NCBI RefSeq assembly: GCF_000719335.1
Contig: NZ_JOGB01000014.1
Coordinates: forward strand, 127,887 to 191,886
Source of the DNA: Streptomyces sp. NRRL S-87
GTDB taxonomy: Bacteria > Actinomycetota > Actinomycetes > Streptomycetales > Streptomycetaceae
Direction: 5' to 3'
Length of the DNA stretch: 64,000 nucleotides
Position numbers and translations under genes: made by a program. The notes under the pieces are model-generated. The model saw only the letters and a program-made list of their open reading frames with translations. It was not told the origin of the DNA and ran no database searches. This document shows positions 1 to 7,450 of this stretch, one piece after another. Position 1 is the stretch's first letter, and the number at the start of each line of letters is the position of its first letter.

Positions 1-207
1 CATCTGGCCGAGGAACTGGCGGGCGTACGAGGACAGGGACTCGACGTACCGGCGCTGACCCTCGGCGAAGATCGTGTCGAACGCGAGCGAGGACTTGCCC
101 GACCCGGAGAGCCCGGTGAAGACGATGAGCGAATCGCGGGGCAGGTCGAGCGAGACGTTCTTCAGGTTGTGCTCGCGAGCGCCACGAACGATGAGACGGT
201 CGGTCAC
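1..207 (-). CDS. uvrA: UvrABC system protein A, N-terminal part (runs off window)
   Basis: The first 69 codons of the excinuclease ATPase subunit, which recognises DNA lesions with UvrB in nucleotide excision repair. The GTG start gives [20 protein letters not shown], the standard UvrA opening. It is followed by the Walker [10 protein letters not shown] (residues about 33-41) and the [20 protein letters not shown] segment. An AAGG-type ribosome site lies about 11 nt upstream of the GTG. The rest of the gene lies left of position 1. UvrB is encoded 7 kb away on the same strand. Confidence 0.97.
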   Translation of the reverse strand, partial: MTDRLIVRGAREHNLKNVSLDLPRDSLIVFTGLSGSGKSSLAFDTIFAEGQRRYVESLSSYARQFLGQM

Positions 208-343
208 GCCGGTCCGCACCTTTCTTGAGAGAGCGGGGGAACGGGCCCCCGTCCCAGGGTATGGGGGGCGCCACGAAGCGGGGTCTGGTTCTCCTTACGA
301 GCGTATAGCACGTGCATTCGATTTCCGGCCCTCGGGCGGACGC

Positions 344-373
344 TTCACCCGAACGTGTGGCGAGGGCTAGGGT
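344..373 (+). promoter_or_regulatory. Likely promoter giving a leaderless mRNA for the 380-1072 gene
   Basis: TTCACC (344-349) and TAGGGT (368-373) are spaced by 18 bp and fit the Streptomyces housekeeping consensus. Only 6 nt separate the -10 from the ATG at 380, so transcription should start at or next to the start codon. Confidence 0.45.
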
Positions 374-379
374 CGGACC

Positions 380-1072
380 ATGAGTGATCATGCGCACGAC
401 CTGCGCGCACTGCGCGAGGCCACGGACCGACTGCTGACCGCCGTCGCGAAACTGGACGACGCCGCCCTCGCCGAGGAGTCGCACCTTCCGGGCTGGACCC
501 GCGGGCACGTCCTCGCCCACCTCTCCCGCAACGCGGACGCCCTCGTCAACGTCCTCGAGGGCCGCCCCATGTACGAGAGCGCCGAGGCCCGCGACGCGGA
601 CATCGAGCGCGACTCCGCCCGTCCCTTGGACGAACAACTGGCCGACCTCCGGAATTCCGCCGCGCGCTTCACGGCCGCCACCGACGCGGACCAGGACTGG
701 TCCCGGACGGTCGAGCTGCGCAACGGCGTCACCGACCTGGCGTCCAACGTGCCCTTCCGCCGCTGGGTCGAGGTGGACCTGCACCACGTGGACCTGAACG
801 CCGGCTACGGGCTCGCGGACCTGCCCGCCGAGTTCACCGACCGCGAGATCGCCTTCCTGGCCGACCGCTGGTCCGGCCGCGCCGACGTCCCGCCGGTAAC
901 GCTGACCGCCACCGACCGCGACGGCACCTGGCGCACCGGCGGCACCGAGGGCTCCCCGGTGACCGTCAGCGGCCCCGCCGCCGACCTGCTGGCCTGGCTG
1001 GCCGGCCGCGGTGACAAGGGCGCGGCCCTGACCGCGACCGACGGCGCGCTCCCCACCCTCCCCCCGCTCTAG
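380..1072 (+). CDS. Maleylpyruvate isomerase family mycothiol-dependent enzyme
   Basis: A 230-residue protein of the MDMPI/DinB-like four-helix fold. The N-terminal helix bundle contains LPGWTRGHVLAHLSRNADAL, the typical family motif in which the histidines contribute to a metal site, and a second conserved VDLHHVDL segment lies near residue 135. A C-terminal MDMPI_C-like domain covers about residues 150-230. Characterised members use mycothiol as cofactor, but the substrate here cannot be read from sequence. The ATG follows a -10-like TAGGGT by 6 nt, so translation is probably leaderless. The MBL hydrolase gene follows after 10 nt, suggesting one transcript. Confidence 0.88.
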   Translation: MSDHAHDLRALREATDRLLTAVAKLDDAALAEESHLPGWTRGHVLAHLSRNADALVNVLEGRPMYESAEARDADIERDSARPLDEQLADLRNSAARFTAATDADQDWSRTVELRNGVTDLASNVPFRRWVEVDLHHVDLNAGYGLADLPAEFTDREIAFLADRWSGRADVPPVTLTATDRDGTWRTGGTEGSPVTVSGPAADLLAWLAGRGDKGAALTATDGALPTLPPL

Positions 1073-1082
1073 GATTCGGAAC

Positions 1083-1739
1083 ATGACCTACAGCGGAGCG
1101 GTGAAGGTCGGCGGTCCGGCCGACGTGCACGAACTCACGGACCTGATGATTTCCAAGGTCGCCGTCGGCGACATGAACAACAACGCGTACCTCCTGCGCT
1201 GCCGGGCCACCGACGAGCAGCTGCTGATCGACGCGGCCGCGGAACCGCAGACCCTCCTCAACCTGATCGGCGACGGCGGCATCGCCTCGGTGGTCACCAC
1301 CCACCAGCACGGCGACCACTGGGGCGCGCTGCGCGAGGTCGTCGACGCCACCGGCGCCCGCACGTACGCGGGCCGGTACGACGCCGAGGGCATCCCGGTG
1401 CCCACCGAGGTACCGGTCGAGGACGGCGACACGATCACCGTCGGACGCGTCTCGCTGAAGGCCGTCCACCTGGTCGGCCACACCCCGGGCTCGATCGCCC
1501 TCGTGTACGACGACCCGCACGGGGCCCCGCACCTGTTCACCGGCGACTGCCTCTTCCCGGGCGGCGTCGGCAACACCTGGGGCGACGCCGCCGCCTTCAA
1601 GAGCCTGCTCGACGGGGTCGAGACGAAGCTCTTCGGCCGGCTCCCGGACGAGACCTGGGTCTACCCCGGTCACGGCAACGACACCACCCTGGGCGCCGAG
1701 CGCCCGCACCTCGCGGAGTGGCGCGAGCGCGGCTGGTGA
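1083..1739 (+). CDS. MBL-fold metallo-hydrolase (glyoxalase II-like)
   Basis: A 218-residue metallo-beta-lactamase-fold hydrolase. The zinc signature HQHGDHWG is at about residues 75-82, followed by VGHTPGS, the FTGDCLF aspartate motif and the C-terminal YPGHG histidine. The two-metal site therefore looks complete. Length and motif spacing fit stand-alone glyoxalase II-like hydrolases that cleave thioesters. Pairing with the mycothiol-dependent enzyme just upstream (10-nt gap) makes a mycothiol thioester a reasonable but unproven substrate. A strong hairpin follows at 1760-1787. Confidence 0.9.
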   Translation: MTYSGAVKVGGPADVHELTDLMISKVAVGDMNNNAYLLRCRATDEQLLIDAAAEPQTLLNLIGDGGIASVVTTHQHGDHWGALREVVDATGARTYAGRYDAEGIPVPTEVPVEDGDTITVGRVSLKAVHLVGHTPGSIALVYDDPHGAPHLFTGDCLFPGGVGNTWGDAAAFKSLLDGVETKLFGRLPDETWVYPGHGNDTTLGAERPHLAEWRERGW

Positions 1740-1759
1740 CCCCCTGACCGCCGGTCCAC

Positions 1760-1787
1760 GACGGCGCCCCGGCCCCGGGGCGCCGTC
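1760..1787 (+). terminator. Hairpin terminator after the MBL hydrolase gene
   Basis: A 13-bp perfect GC-rich stem (1760-1772 with 1775-1787) closes a 2-nt loop, 20 nt after the stop codon. There is no T tract, as is usual for Streptomyces terminators. Confidence 0.7.
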
Positions 1788-1872
1788 AACCGCGGATCCC
1801 GCCGCACACACCTTCCGGTGAGTCCCGCCGGGTCTGCCGCCCGGCCCGCCGCGCAGGCGGTACGTGGACCCC

Positions 1873-3210
1873 ATGCGCACCGAACACTCGCCTCCCGGGG
1901 CCCCGCCCCACGCACCACCCATGCTGCGGCTCGCACTGGCCTCGCTGGCCGGCACCGCGATCGAGTTCTACGACTTCTTCGCCTACGGCACGGCGGCCGC
2001 CCTGGTCCTGGGCCCGCTGTTCTTCCCCGCCTTCTCCCCGCTCGCCGGGACGGTGGCCGCCTTCGCCACCTTCGGCGTCGGCTTCGTGGCCCGCCCCCTC
2101 GGCTCCGTGGTCTTCGGCCACGTCGGCGACCGCTACGGCCGCCGCCCCGTGCTCTTCGGCTCCCTGCTGCTGACCGGCGCCGCCACGGTCGCCATCGGCT
2201 TCCTGCCCACGTACGCCGCCATCGGCGCGGCCGCCCCGCTGCTCCTGCTCGCGCTCCGCTTCCTGCAGGGCTTCGGCGTGGGCGGCGAGTGGGGCGGGGC
2301 CGTGCTGCTGACCGCCGAGCACGCCCCCGCCGAACGGCGCGGGCTGTGGACGAGCTTCCCGCAGGTGGGCCCGGCCGTCGGGTTCCTGCTGGCCAACGGC
2401 GTGGTGCTGGGGCTGTCGGCGGGCCTGACCGACGCGCAGTTCCGCTCCTGGGGCTGGCGGGTGCCGTTCTGGGCCGCCGGCCTGCTGGCCGCCGCCGGGC
2501 TGCTGCTGCGGGCCACGCTGGAGGAGACGCCGGAGTTCCGCGCGCTGGCCGAGGGCGGCGGGCGGGCGGAGGCGCCGCTGGCCGAGGTGTTCCGCGGGCA
2601 CTGGCGGTTGGTGCTGCTGACCGGCGGCGCGCTGGCCATGGCGTACGCGGTCTTCTACGCGGTGACCACCTGGTCCCTTGCCTACGGCACCGAGCACCTG
2701 GGCGTGTCCCGGACGACGATGCTGGCCTGCGTGATGGCCGCGGTGGCCCTGAAGGGAGCGGTGACCCCCTTCGTGGCCGTGCTCGGCGACCGGTTCGGAC
2801 GGCGGTCCATGTGCATGGCCGGCTGCGCGGGTGCGGCGCTGTGGATGTTCCCGCTGGTCGCGCTGCTGCGCACCGGGAACCCCCTGCTGATGACCGCCGG
2901 TTTCGTCGGCGCGATGCTCTCCATGGCCACGATGTTCGCGGTGGTGGCGGCGTACCTGCCGGAGCTGTACGAGCCTCGGGTGCGCTGCACCGGTGCGGCC
3001 GTGGGCTACAACCTGGGAGGCGTGCTCGGCGGGGCCCTCACCCCGGTGGTGGCCACGGCGGTCGCGGACGGCGACGGGCCGCCCTGGGGCGTGGCCGCGT
3101 ACCTGACGGCGATCTGCCTGGCCAGCCTCGCGTGCTCGGCCCTGCTGCCGGAGACCCGTCCCGCGGCCGTACGCACGGCGGGGGCGGCCGAAGCGGCCGC
3201 CCCCGCGTAG
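1873..3210 (+). CDS. MFS transporter, metabolite:H+ symporter (MHS) type
   Basis: A 445-residue membrane protein with 12 predicted hydrophobic segments. The opening EFYDFFAYGTAAALVLG and the loop motif GDRYGRRP, then RFLQGFGVGGEWGGAVLLTAE, are characteristic of the MHS subfamily (ProP/ShiA/KgtP-like proton symporters for small organic acids or betaines). The substrate is unknown. The ATG at 1873 is taken as start; an in-frame GTG at 1864 would add three residues. The last codons form a 13-bp hairpin (3178-3206) overlapping the stop. The gene converges on terC. Confidence 0.88.
   Translation: MRTEHSPPGAPPHAPPMLRLALASLAGTAIEFYDFFAYGTAAALVLGPLFFPAFSPLAGTVAAFATFGVGFVARPLGSVVFGHVGDRYGRRPVLFGSLLLTGAATVAIGFLPTYAAIGAAAPLLLLALRFLQGFGVGGEWGGAVLLTAEHAPAERRGLWTSFPQVGPAVGFLLANGVVLGLSAGLTDAQFRSWGWRVPFWAAGLLAAAGLLLRATLEETPEFRALAEGGGRAEAPLAEVFRGHWRLVLLTGGALAMAYAVFYAVTTWSLAYGTEHLGVSRTTMLACVMAAVALKGAVTPFVAVLGDRFGRRSMCMAGCAGAALWMFPLVALLRTGNPLLMTAGFVGAMLSMATMFAVVAAYLPELYEPRVRCTGAAVGYNLGGVLGGALTPVVATAVADGDGPPWGVAAYLTAICLASLACSALLPETRPAAVRTAGAAEAAAPA
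3178..3206 (+). terminator. Terminator hairpin embedded in the 3' end of the MFS gene
   Basis: A 13-bp perfect stem (3178-3190 with 3194-3206) with a 3-nt loop lies inside the last codons, ending just before the stop codon at 3208-3210. It also encodes the Ala-rich C-terminus. Confidence 0.55.
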
Positions 3211-3221
3211 GTCCCCGGACT

Positions 3222-3241
3222 CCCGGGCCCGCGGGCCCGGG
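3222..3241. terminator. Bidirectional palindromic terminator between MFS gene and terC
   Basis: A perfect 20-bp palindrome (CCCGGGCCCGCGGGCCCGGG) in the 33-bp gap between two convergent genes. It can fold on either transcript. Confidence 0.6.
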
Positions 3242-3243
3242 GC

Positions 3244-4248
3244 TCAGGCCTCGACGCTCTCCCTGTCCGTGTCGGCGGCGGCCGCTCCGGCGGCCGCCTG
3301 CCGCTCCGCCTGCCTCTTGGAGGCGATCAGGCTGGTGATCGTGGTGACGACCAGGACACCGCAGATGACCGCCAGCGAGAACGGGATGGAGATCTCGGGC
3401 ACGTGCACGCCGGACTCGTGCAGGGCGTGCAGCACCAGCTTCACGCCGATGAAGCCGAGGATGACGGACAGGCCGTAGCTGAGGTGGACCAGCTTCTTGA
3501 GCAGGCCGCCGATGAGGAAGTACAGCTGGCGCAGGCCCATCAGGGCGAAGGCGTTGGCGGTGAAGACGATGTACGGGTCCTGCGTCAGGCCGAAGATCGC
3601 CGGGATGGAGTCGAGGGCGAACAGCACGTCCGTGGTGCCGATGGCCAGCATCACGACCATCAGCGGGGTCAGCACCCGCTTGCCGTTGGTGCGGATGAAG
3701 AGCTTGGTGCCGTGGTAGCGGTCGGCGACGCCGAACTTCTTCTCGATGGTCTTCAGGAGGCGGTTCTCCTCGAACTCCTCCTCCCCGTCGTCGGACCGGG
3801 CTTCCTGGATCAGCTTCCAGGCGGTGTAGATCAGGAACGCGCCGAAGATGTAGAAGACCCACGAGAAGCTGGTGATGATCGCGGCGCCGGCGGCGATGAA
3901 GATCGCGCGGAGTACCAGCGCGATGAGGACGCCGACCAGCAGGACGCGCTGCTGGAGGTGCGAGGGCACCGAGAACTTCGCCATGATCAGGACGAAGACG
4001 AAGAGGTTGTCGACGCTCAGCGACTTCTCGGTGATGAAGCCCGCGAAGAACTCGCCGGAGGCCTGGCTGCTGCCGAAGAACAGCAGGCCCAGGCCGAACA
4101 GGACCGCCAGGACGATCCAGACGACGGTCCACGTGCCGGCCTCCTTGACCGACACGTCGTGCGGTTTGCGGCCGATGAGGAAATCGGCGGCGATCAGGAG
4201 GCACAGACCGAGGATGGTCAGTACCCAGAGGGTCGTCGAAACTTCCAT
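3244..4248 (-). CDS. TerC/Alx family membrane protein (Mn2+ export/homeostasis)
   Basis: A 334-residue polytopic protein of the TerC family with about nine hydrophobic segments. It has conserved SLSVDNLFVFVLIM near residue 80 and the paired VLFALDSIPAIFGLT segment near 190, which supply acidic intramembrane residues. Characterised family members (E. coli Alx, B. subtilis MeeF/MeeY) export or distribute manganese; older names refer to tellurium resistance. The ATG at 4248 has GGAGG 8 nt upstream, and that SD is the 3' arm of a riboswitch hairpin. The riboswitch strongly supports a manganese role here. Confidence 0.93.
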   Translation of the reverse strand: MEVSTTLWVLTILGLCLLIAADFLIGRKPHDVSVKEAGTWTVVWIVLAVLFGLGLLFFGSSQASGEFFAGFITEKSLSVDNLFVFVLIMAKFSVPSHLQQRVLLVGVLIALVLRAIFIAAGAAIITSFSWVFYIFGAFLIYTAWKLIQEARSDDGEEEFEENRLLKTIEKKFGVADRYHGTKLFIRTNGKRVLTPLMVVMLAIGTTDVLFALDSIPAIFGLTQDPYIVFTANAFALMGLRQLYFLIGGLLKKLVHLSYGLSVILGFIGVKLVLHALHESGVHVPEISIPFSLAVICGVLVVTTITSLIASKRQAERQAAAGAAAADTDRESVEA

Positions 4249-4256
4249 TGCTCACG

Positions 4257-4400
4257 CCTCCGGCAGATGGCTCAACAAGGTCAGCGTCATGGCTGCCGGA
4301 GGTCTCTTCCACCCGGTGCGCCGCACGCGCGCCCGGGCCGACGCCCCGGGACCGGTGGTCCGTACTGACGGGAACGTCGCAGCGGGAGTACTCCCCTCCG
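4257..4400 (-). promoter_or_regulatory. yybP-ykoY (Mn2+) riboswitch with translational expression platform
   Basis: On the minus strand the leader shows GGAGGGGAGTAC (4399 downward), then CCCGTCAGTACGG, and finally GAAGAGACCTCCGGC, the conserved pieces of the yybP-ykoY aptamer. P1 pairs GGAGG (4395-4399) with CCTCC (4298-4302). The 3' P1 strand CCTCCGGCAG (4293-4302) is also exactly complementary to CTGCCGGAGG (4257-4266), which holds the terC Shine-Dalgarno. Ligand-stabilised P1 would free the SD, giving an ON switch with Mn2+. The family is known to bind Mn2+; the switching model is my inference from the pairing. Confidence 0.87.
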
Positions 4401-4408
4401 CGGAGCCC

Positions 4409-4438
4409 AGAGTACCCGCCGAACCCGCTTTAGGTAAA
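4409..4438 (-). promoter_or_regulatory. Possible promoter of the terC riboswitch transcript
   Basis: TTTACC and TACTCT on the minus strand are spaced by 18 bp, placing the transcript start about 10 nt before the aptamer. The match to consensus is moderate. Confidence 0.35.
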
Positions 4439-4506
4439 GGGATCACCAAGGAATGGTCAGTCCCGGGTCATCGGCAGGTCATCCGCGGGTCAGCGGGGGG
4501 CGACGG

Positions 4507-4545
4507 AGCGGCGGGCGCACGGGCCGAAGCGGCGGGCGCACGGGC
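4507..4545. repeat. 21-bp-period direct repeat
   Basis: The 18-nt unit beginning AGCGGCGGGCGC occurs at 4507-4524 and again at 4528-4545, with a degenerate third copy after it. It lies between the 3' end of the TerD fusion gene and the terC promoter. No function is apparent. Confidence 0.6.
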
Positions 4546-4584
4546 GACGGAGCGGCGGCGGAGCGGGCGGCACGGCCGCGGGAG

Positions 4585-6564
4585 CTACCGCGGTCGCGGC
4601 GCGGAGCCTCCCGACGTGATCCGGGCGAGCACGTCCTGGGCGTCCCAGGGGGCGATCCGCAGCGGCTCGTACGTCCACGCGTGCCCCACCCACGGGTCGC
4701 CGAGGTGGTCGTCGGGGACCGGGCTCAGCCGCAGCAGCGAGCGCCAGAGGGGGTCGAGGAGCGGCCCGTACGCGGCGGCCTCGTCCCGGTCGGCCACGAG
4801 GAGCAGGTGCACGCCGACCGCCGGGCCCTCGTCCGCCAGGTAGCGCAGCTGCGTGACGGCGCGGTCGTCGAAGCCGTGCGGGAAGTCGTGGACGACCAGC
4901 AGGCGGCGGCTCGTGTCGAGGCCGGGCGGCAGCACCTCGTAGTCGTCGCTGCGGCGGGCCATCTGCAGCAGGTCCACGCGCCGGGTCAGCTCGGCGAGGA
5001 CCGCGGCCACCCCGGCCGCGCCGGCGGCCGGCGGCTCGGCGAGCAGCCCGGCCAGGGGCGCGAGCGCGGCGGCGCCCGCGCCGGCAGGGTCGATGGCGTG
5101 CACGCCGAAGGAGCCGCGCGGATGGGCGGCCACCAGGCGCAGCGCCAGGGCCGCGGCGGTGTCCAGGGCGAGCCGGCGCAGGTCGTCGGTGTCCATGGCC
5201 ATGGCGGCCTCGGAACCGGTGCGGCCGTTGTCGATCCACAGCCCGCGCTCCAGGGGGAGCCGGACCAGCAGCGGGATCCGCAGGTCGGGCGCCTCGGGCA
5301 GGTGGAGGTCGCCCAGGCGGACGGCGTCCGGGGGCTCGGCGGGCGGCTCGTACGCGCGCCACTGCGGGCCGTCCCAGCGGGCCAGGGCCGCCGGCAGGGC
5401 GGGCTCGACCACTTCGGACTCGGCCGCCAGCTGCGCCAGGTCGCGGTCGAGCGCTTCGCGGGCCTGCCCGACGAGCGCCTCGCGGCGGACCAGGACGTCG
5501 TCGCGGGCGGCGTCGGCGGCCCCGCCGACGCGGGCGCGCGGGTCGGAGAGGGCCTCGTCGAGTTCGCGGTCGCGGCGGGAGTCGGCGAACTCGACGGCGC
5601 TGCGGTACGCGGCGACGGCCCGGGCCAGGTCCTCGAACATGCCCCAGACCTGGTTCCAGAGCCGCTCCTCCATGGTCCAGCCGACGGCGTCCCCCGCCAC
5701 GGGCCGGGCGGGCCCGTCCTGCGGGACGGGCACCCCCGGTGCCGGGGCGGGCCCGGTCGCCGCGGCCGGAGCCGGGTCCGTTCCGGGACCCGCCCCCGGA
5801 CCGGTCGGCGTACCGGCGGCCGGGGTGACGGAGGGGCGGCGCGGGTGGGCGTAGTCGATCCGGCCGAGGATGCGGGGACCCTCGGCCGAGGCGGTGCTGG
5901 GGGCCGTGGTGGACGGTGTGGTGGGGGCCGTACTGGGCGGCGTGCCGGCGCTGTCGGCGGGCACGGCGGCGGCCGGCGCCGCGCCGGTCCCCGGGTCGGC
6001 GGCCGCGGCACCCTCGTGGAGGCGGGCCGCCAGCGGGGCCGCCTCGGCCTGCGCGAGGCCGTGGTCGGCCAGCAGCGCCACCAGGCCGTCCACGTAGCCC
6101 TGGCCGACGGCGCGCACCTTCCACGCGTCCTGCCGCCGGTACAGCTCCAGGGCGACGACGGCCGTCTCGGCGTCCAGCCCGGTGATCGTGTAGGCGGCCG
6201 CGGCGGGCTCCTCGGGAGCACCCACGGCGGCCCGCGGTGCGGCGAGGGCGCCGAAGCGCACCGGGGCCGCCGCCGGCCGCAGGGCCAGCAGCACCTCCAC
6301 CCGGTGCACGGTCGCGGGGAGCGCCCCGAGGTCGACGGCGACCAGGAGGTCGGCGCCGTCCCCGCCCGCCCCGCTCCCGGCGGGGAAGGAGATCCCCGCG
6401 GGTGCCGGGCCGCCGGGGTGCGCGAGGGCCGCGGGCCCGGCGAGCCGGCCGGCCTCGTCCACCAGGACGGCGGCGGCCAGTACGTCGGCGGCCTCCGTGA
6501 TCCGGACCTGCACCCGGGTCCCGGGCAGGGGGTGGTTCTGCCCCCGCACCAGCTCGGCCGTCAT
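4585..6564 (-). CDS. TerD-domain protein fused to a degenerate FtsK/SpoIIIE-like ATPase domain
   Basis: A 659-residue protein. Residues 1-190 are a TerD-like beta-sandwich (MTAELVRGQNHPLPG opening, later YTITGLDAETAVVALELYRR). Residues about 190-290 are an Ala/Pro-rich linker. Residues about 410-655 resemble the inactive ATPase repeat of HerA/FtsK-type proteins: RLVAAHPRGSFGVHAIDPAG, then LLVVHDFPHGFDDRAV and GPAVGVHLLLVAD. The Walker A loop reads DNGRTGSEAA with no GKS/T, so ATP hydrolysis is unlikely. It lies downstream of a stand-alone TerD gene but behind a strong terminator. TerD proteins belong to tellurium-resistance/stress complexes; the function here is unknown. Confidence 0.8.
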   Translation of the reverse strand: MTAELVRGQNHPLPGTRVQVRITEAADVLAAAVLVDEAGRLAGPAALAHPGGPAPAGISFPAGSGAGGDGADLLVAVDLGALPATVHRVEVLLALRPAAAPVRFGALAAPRAAVGAPEEPAAAAYTITGLDAETAVVALELYRRQDAWKVRAVGQGYVDGLVALLADHGLAQAEAAPLAARLHEGAAAADPGTGAAPAAAVPADSAGTPPSTAPTTPSTTAPSTASAEGPRILGRIDYAHPRRPSVTPAAGTPTGPGAGPGTDPAPAAATGPAPAPGVPVPQDGPARPVAGDAVGWTMEERLWNQVWGMFEDLARAVAAYRSAVEFADSRRDRELDEALSDPRARVGGAADAARDDVLVRREALVGQAREALDRDLAQLAAESEVVEPALPAALARWDGPQWRAYEPPAEPPDAVRLGDLHLPEAPDLRIPLLVRLPLERGLWIDNGRTGSEAAMAMDTDDLRRLALDTAAALALRLVAAHPRGSFGVHAIDPAGAGAAALAPLAGLLAEPPAAGAAGVAAVLAELTRRVDLLQMARRSDDYEVLPPGLDTSRRLLVVHDFPHGFDDRAVTQLRYLADEGPAVGVHLLLVADRDEAAAYGPLLDPLWRSLLRLSPVPDDHLGDPWVGHAWTYEPLRIAPWDAQDVLARITSGGSAPRPR

Positions 6565-6612
6565 GGCCGTCCTCCCTCTCGCTCCCGCGTGCGCGGGGTC
6601 GCTCCCTGCCCG

Positions 6613-6648
6613 CGCGGGCCGGTACGGGAGGACCCGTACCGGCCCGCG
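6613..6648 (-). terminator. Strong hairpin between the two TerD genes
   Basis: A perfect 16-bp stem (6613-6628 with 6633-6648) around the loop AGGA, placed 55 nt after the stop of the upstream TerD gene. It probably limits read-through into the TerD-FtsK fusion gene, whose start lies 49 nt further on. Confidence 0.75.
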
Positions 6649-6702
6649 AGGGTTCGGTCGTGCGGGCCGTGGCCGGCCCGTGCAGCTGATGGCGCGCGCC
6701 CC

Positions 6703-7281
6703 TTACAGGTGGCGGGCGATCTCCGGCATCAGGTCCTGGAACGTCCGGCCGCTGGTGGGCGCGCCCACGGCCGTCATCTGCCAGCCGCCGCCCGCGCGGT
6801 GCACCTTGGCCATGATCTGGGCGGTGTAGGCGCCGCCGCCGGTGAGCGTGTAGCGGGCCAGCTCCTGGCCGTTGGTCTCGTCGACGAGGCGGCAGAACGC
6901 GTTCTCGACCTCCTGGAAGGTCTGACCGGTGAAGGAGTTGACCGTGAACACGATCTGGTCGACGTGCACCGGCACGCGCTGGAGGTCCACCAGGATGGCC
7001 TCGTCGTCCCCGCCCTGGCCGACGCCGCCGACGAGGTTGTCACCGGTGTGCCGGACGGAGCCGTCGTCGCTGACGAGGTGCCGGAAGAACACCACGTCCA
7101 CCGGCTGCTGTTCGGCGAAGAGCACGGCGGACGCGTCGAGGTCGATCTCCCGGGTGCGCGAGCCGAACAGTCCGCGCCGCTTGGCGGCCTGCCACCCGAG
7201 CCCCATCCGGACCGCGGTCAGGGTGCCGCCGTCGGCCTTCTGCAGGCTGATGGCCTGGCCCTTGGACAAATTGACCGTCAC
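6703..7281 (-). CDS. TerD family protein
   Basis: A 192-residue single-domain TerD/CABP-like protein. It begins VTVNLSKGQAISLQKADGG and contains EIDLDASAVLF, the paired SDDGSVRHTGDNL and GGDDEAILVDL acidic segments that bind calcium in characterised TerD, and VNSFTGQTFQEVENAFCRLVD. The GTG at 7281 follows GAGAGGGG by 6 nt. Longer in-frame starts upstream lack this support. TerD proteins are cytoplasmic or membrane-associated stress proteins; their chemistry is not established. A TGTCA-N15-TAGGGT element upstream may give damage control. Confidence 0.93.
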   Translation of the reverse strand: MTVNLSKGQAISLQKADGGTLTAVRMGLGWQAAKRRGLFGSRTREIDLDASAVLFAEQQPVDVVFFRHLVSDDGSVRHTGDNLVGGVGQGGDDEAILVDLQRVPVHVDQIVFTVNSFTGQTFQEVENAFCRLVDETNGQELARYTLTGGGAYTAQIMAKVHRAGGGWQMTAVGAPTSGRTFQDLMPEIARHL

Positions 7282-7332
7282 GGTCGGTCCCCTCTCCACA
7301 CGTCGCGTCCGCGCATGCGCACGGCTCCCCCA

Positions 7333-7355
7333 ACCCTACGCACGAGCGGTGACAT
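7333..7355 (-). promoter_or_regulatory. Weak RecA-NDp/PafBC-like promoter upstream of terD
   Basis: The minus strand reads TGTCACCG, 8 nt, then TAGGGT. The TGTC core, the 8-nt spacing and the -10 match the motif seen at uvrB, ogt and polA, but the GTG part is lost (CCG). Confidence 0.35.
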
Positions 7356-7391
7356 CCGGCCCGGGCGCGGCTCATTCCGTATCAGTCCTGA

Positions 7392-7446
7392 GACACGGGC
7401 CCGGGTCGCCGCGACGGCGGCGGGCGGGCCCGTGTCGCGCGTTCGC
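7392..7446 (-). terminator. Long hairpin after uvrB
   Basis: The 11-bp arms GACACGGGCCC (7392-7402) and its complement (7436-7446) enclose 33 nt that can pair further. It starts 4 nt after the uvrB stop codon. Confidence 0.65.
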
Positions 7447-7450
7447 AGCG

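Noticed and set aside
293..345. Possible LexA box upstream of uvrA (TCGAAT-N4-GTGCTA)
   Set aside because: Only one half-site is close to the actinobacterial TCGAAC-N4-GTTCGA consensus; too weak to call.
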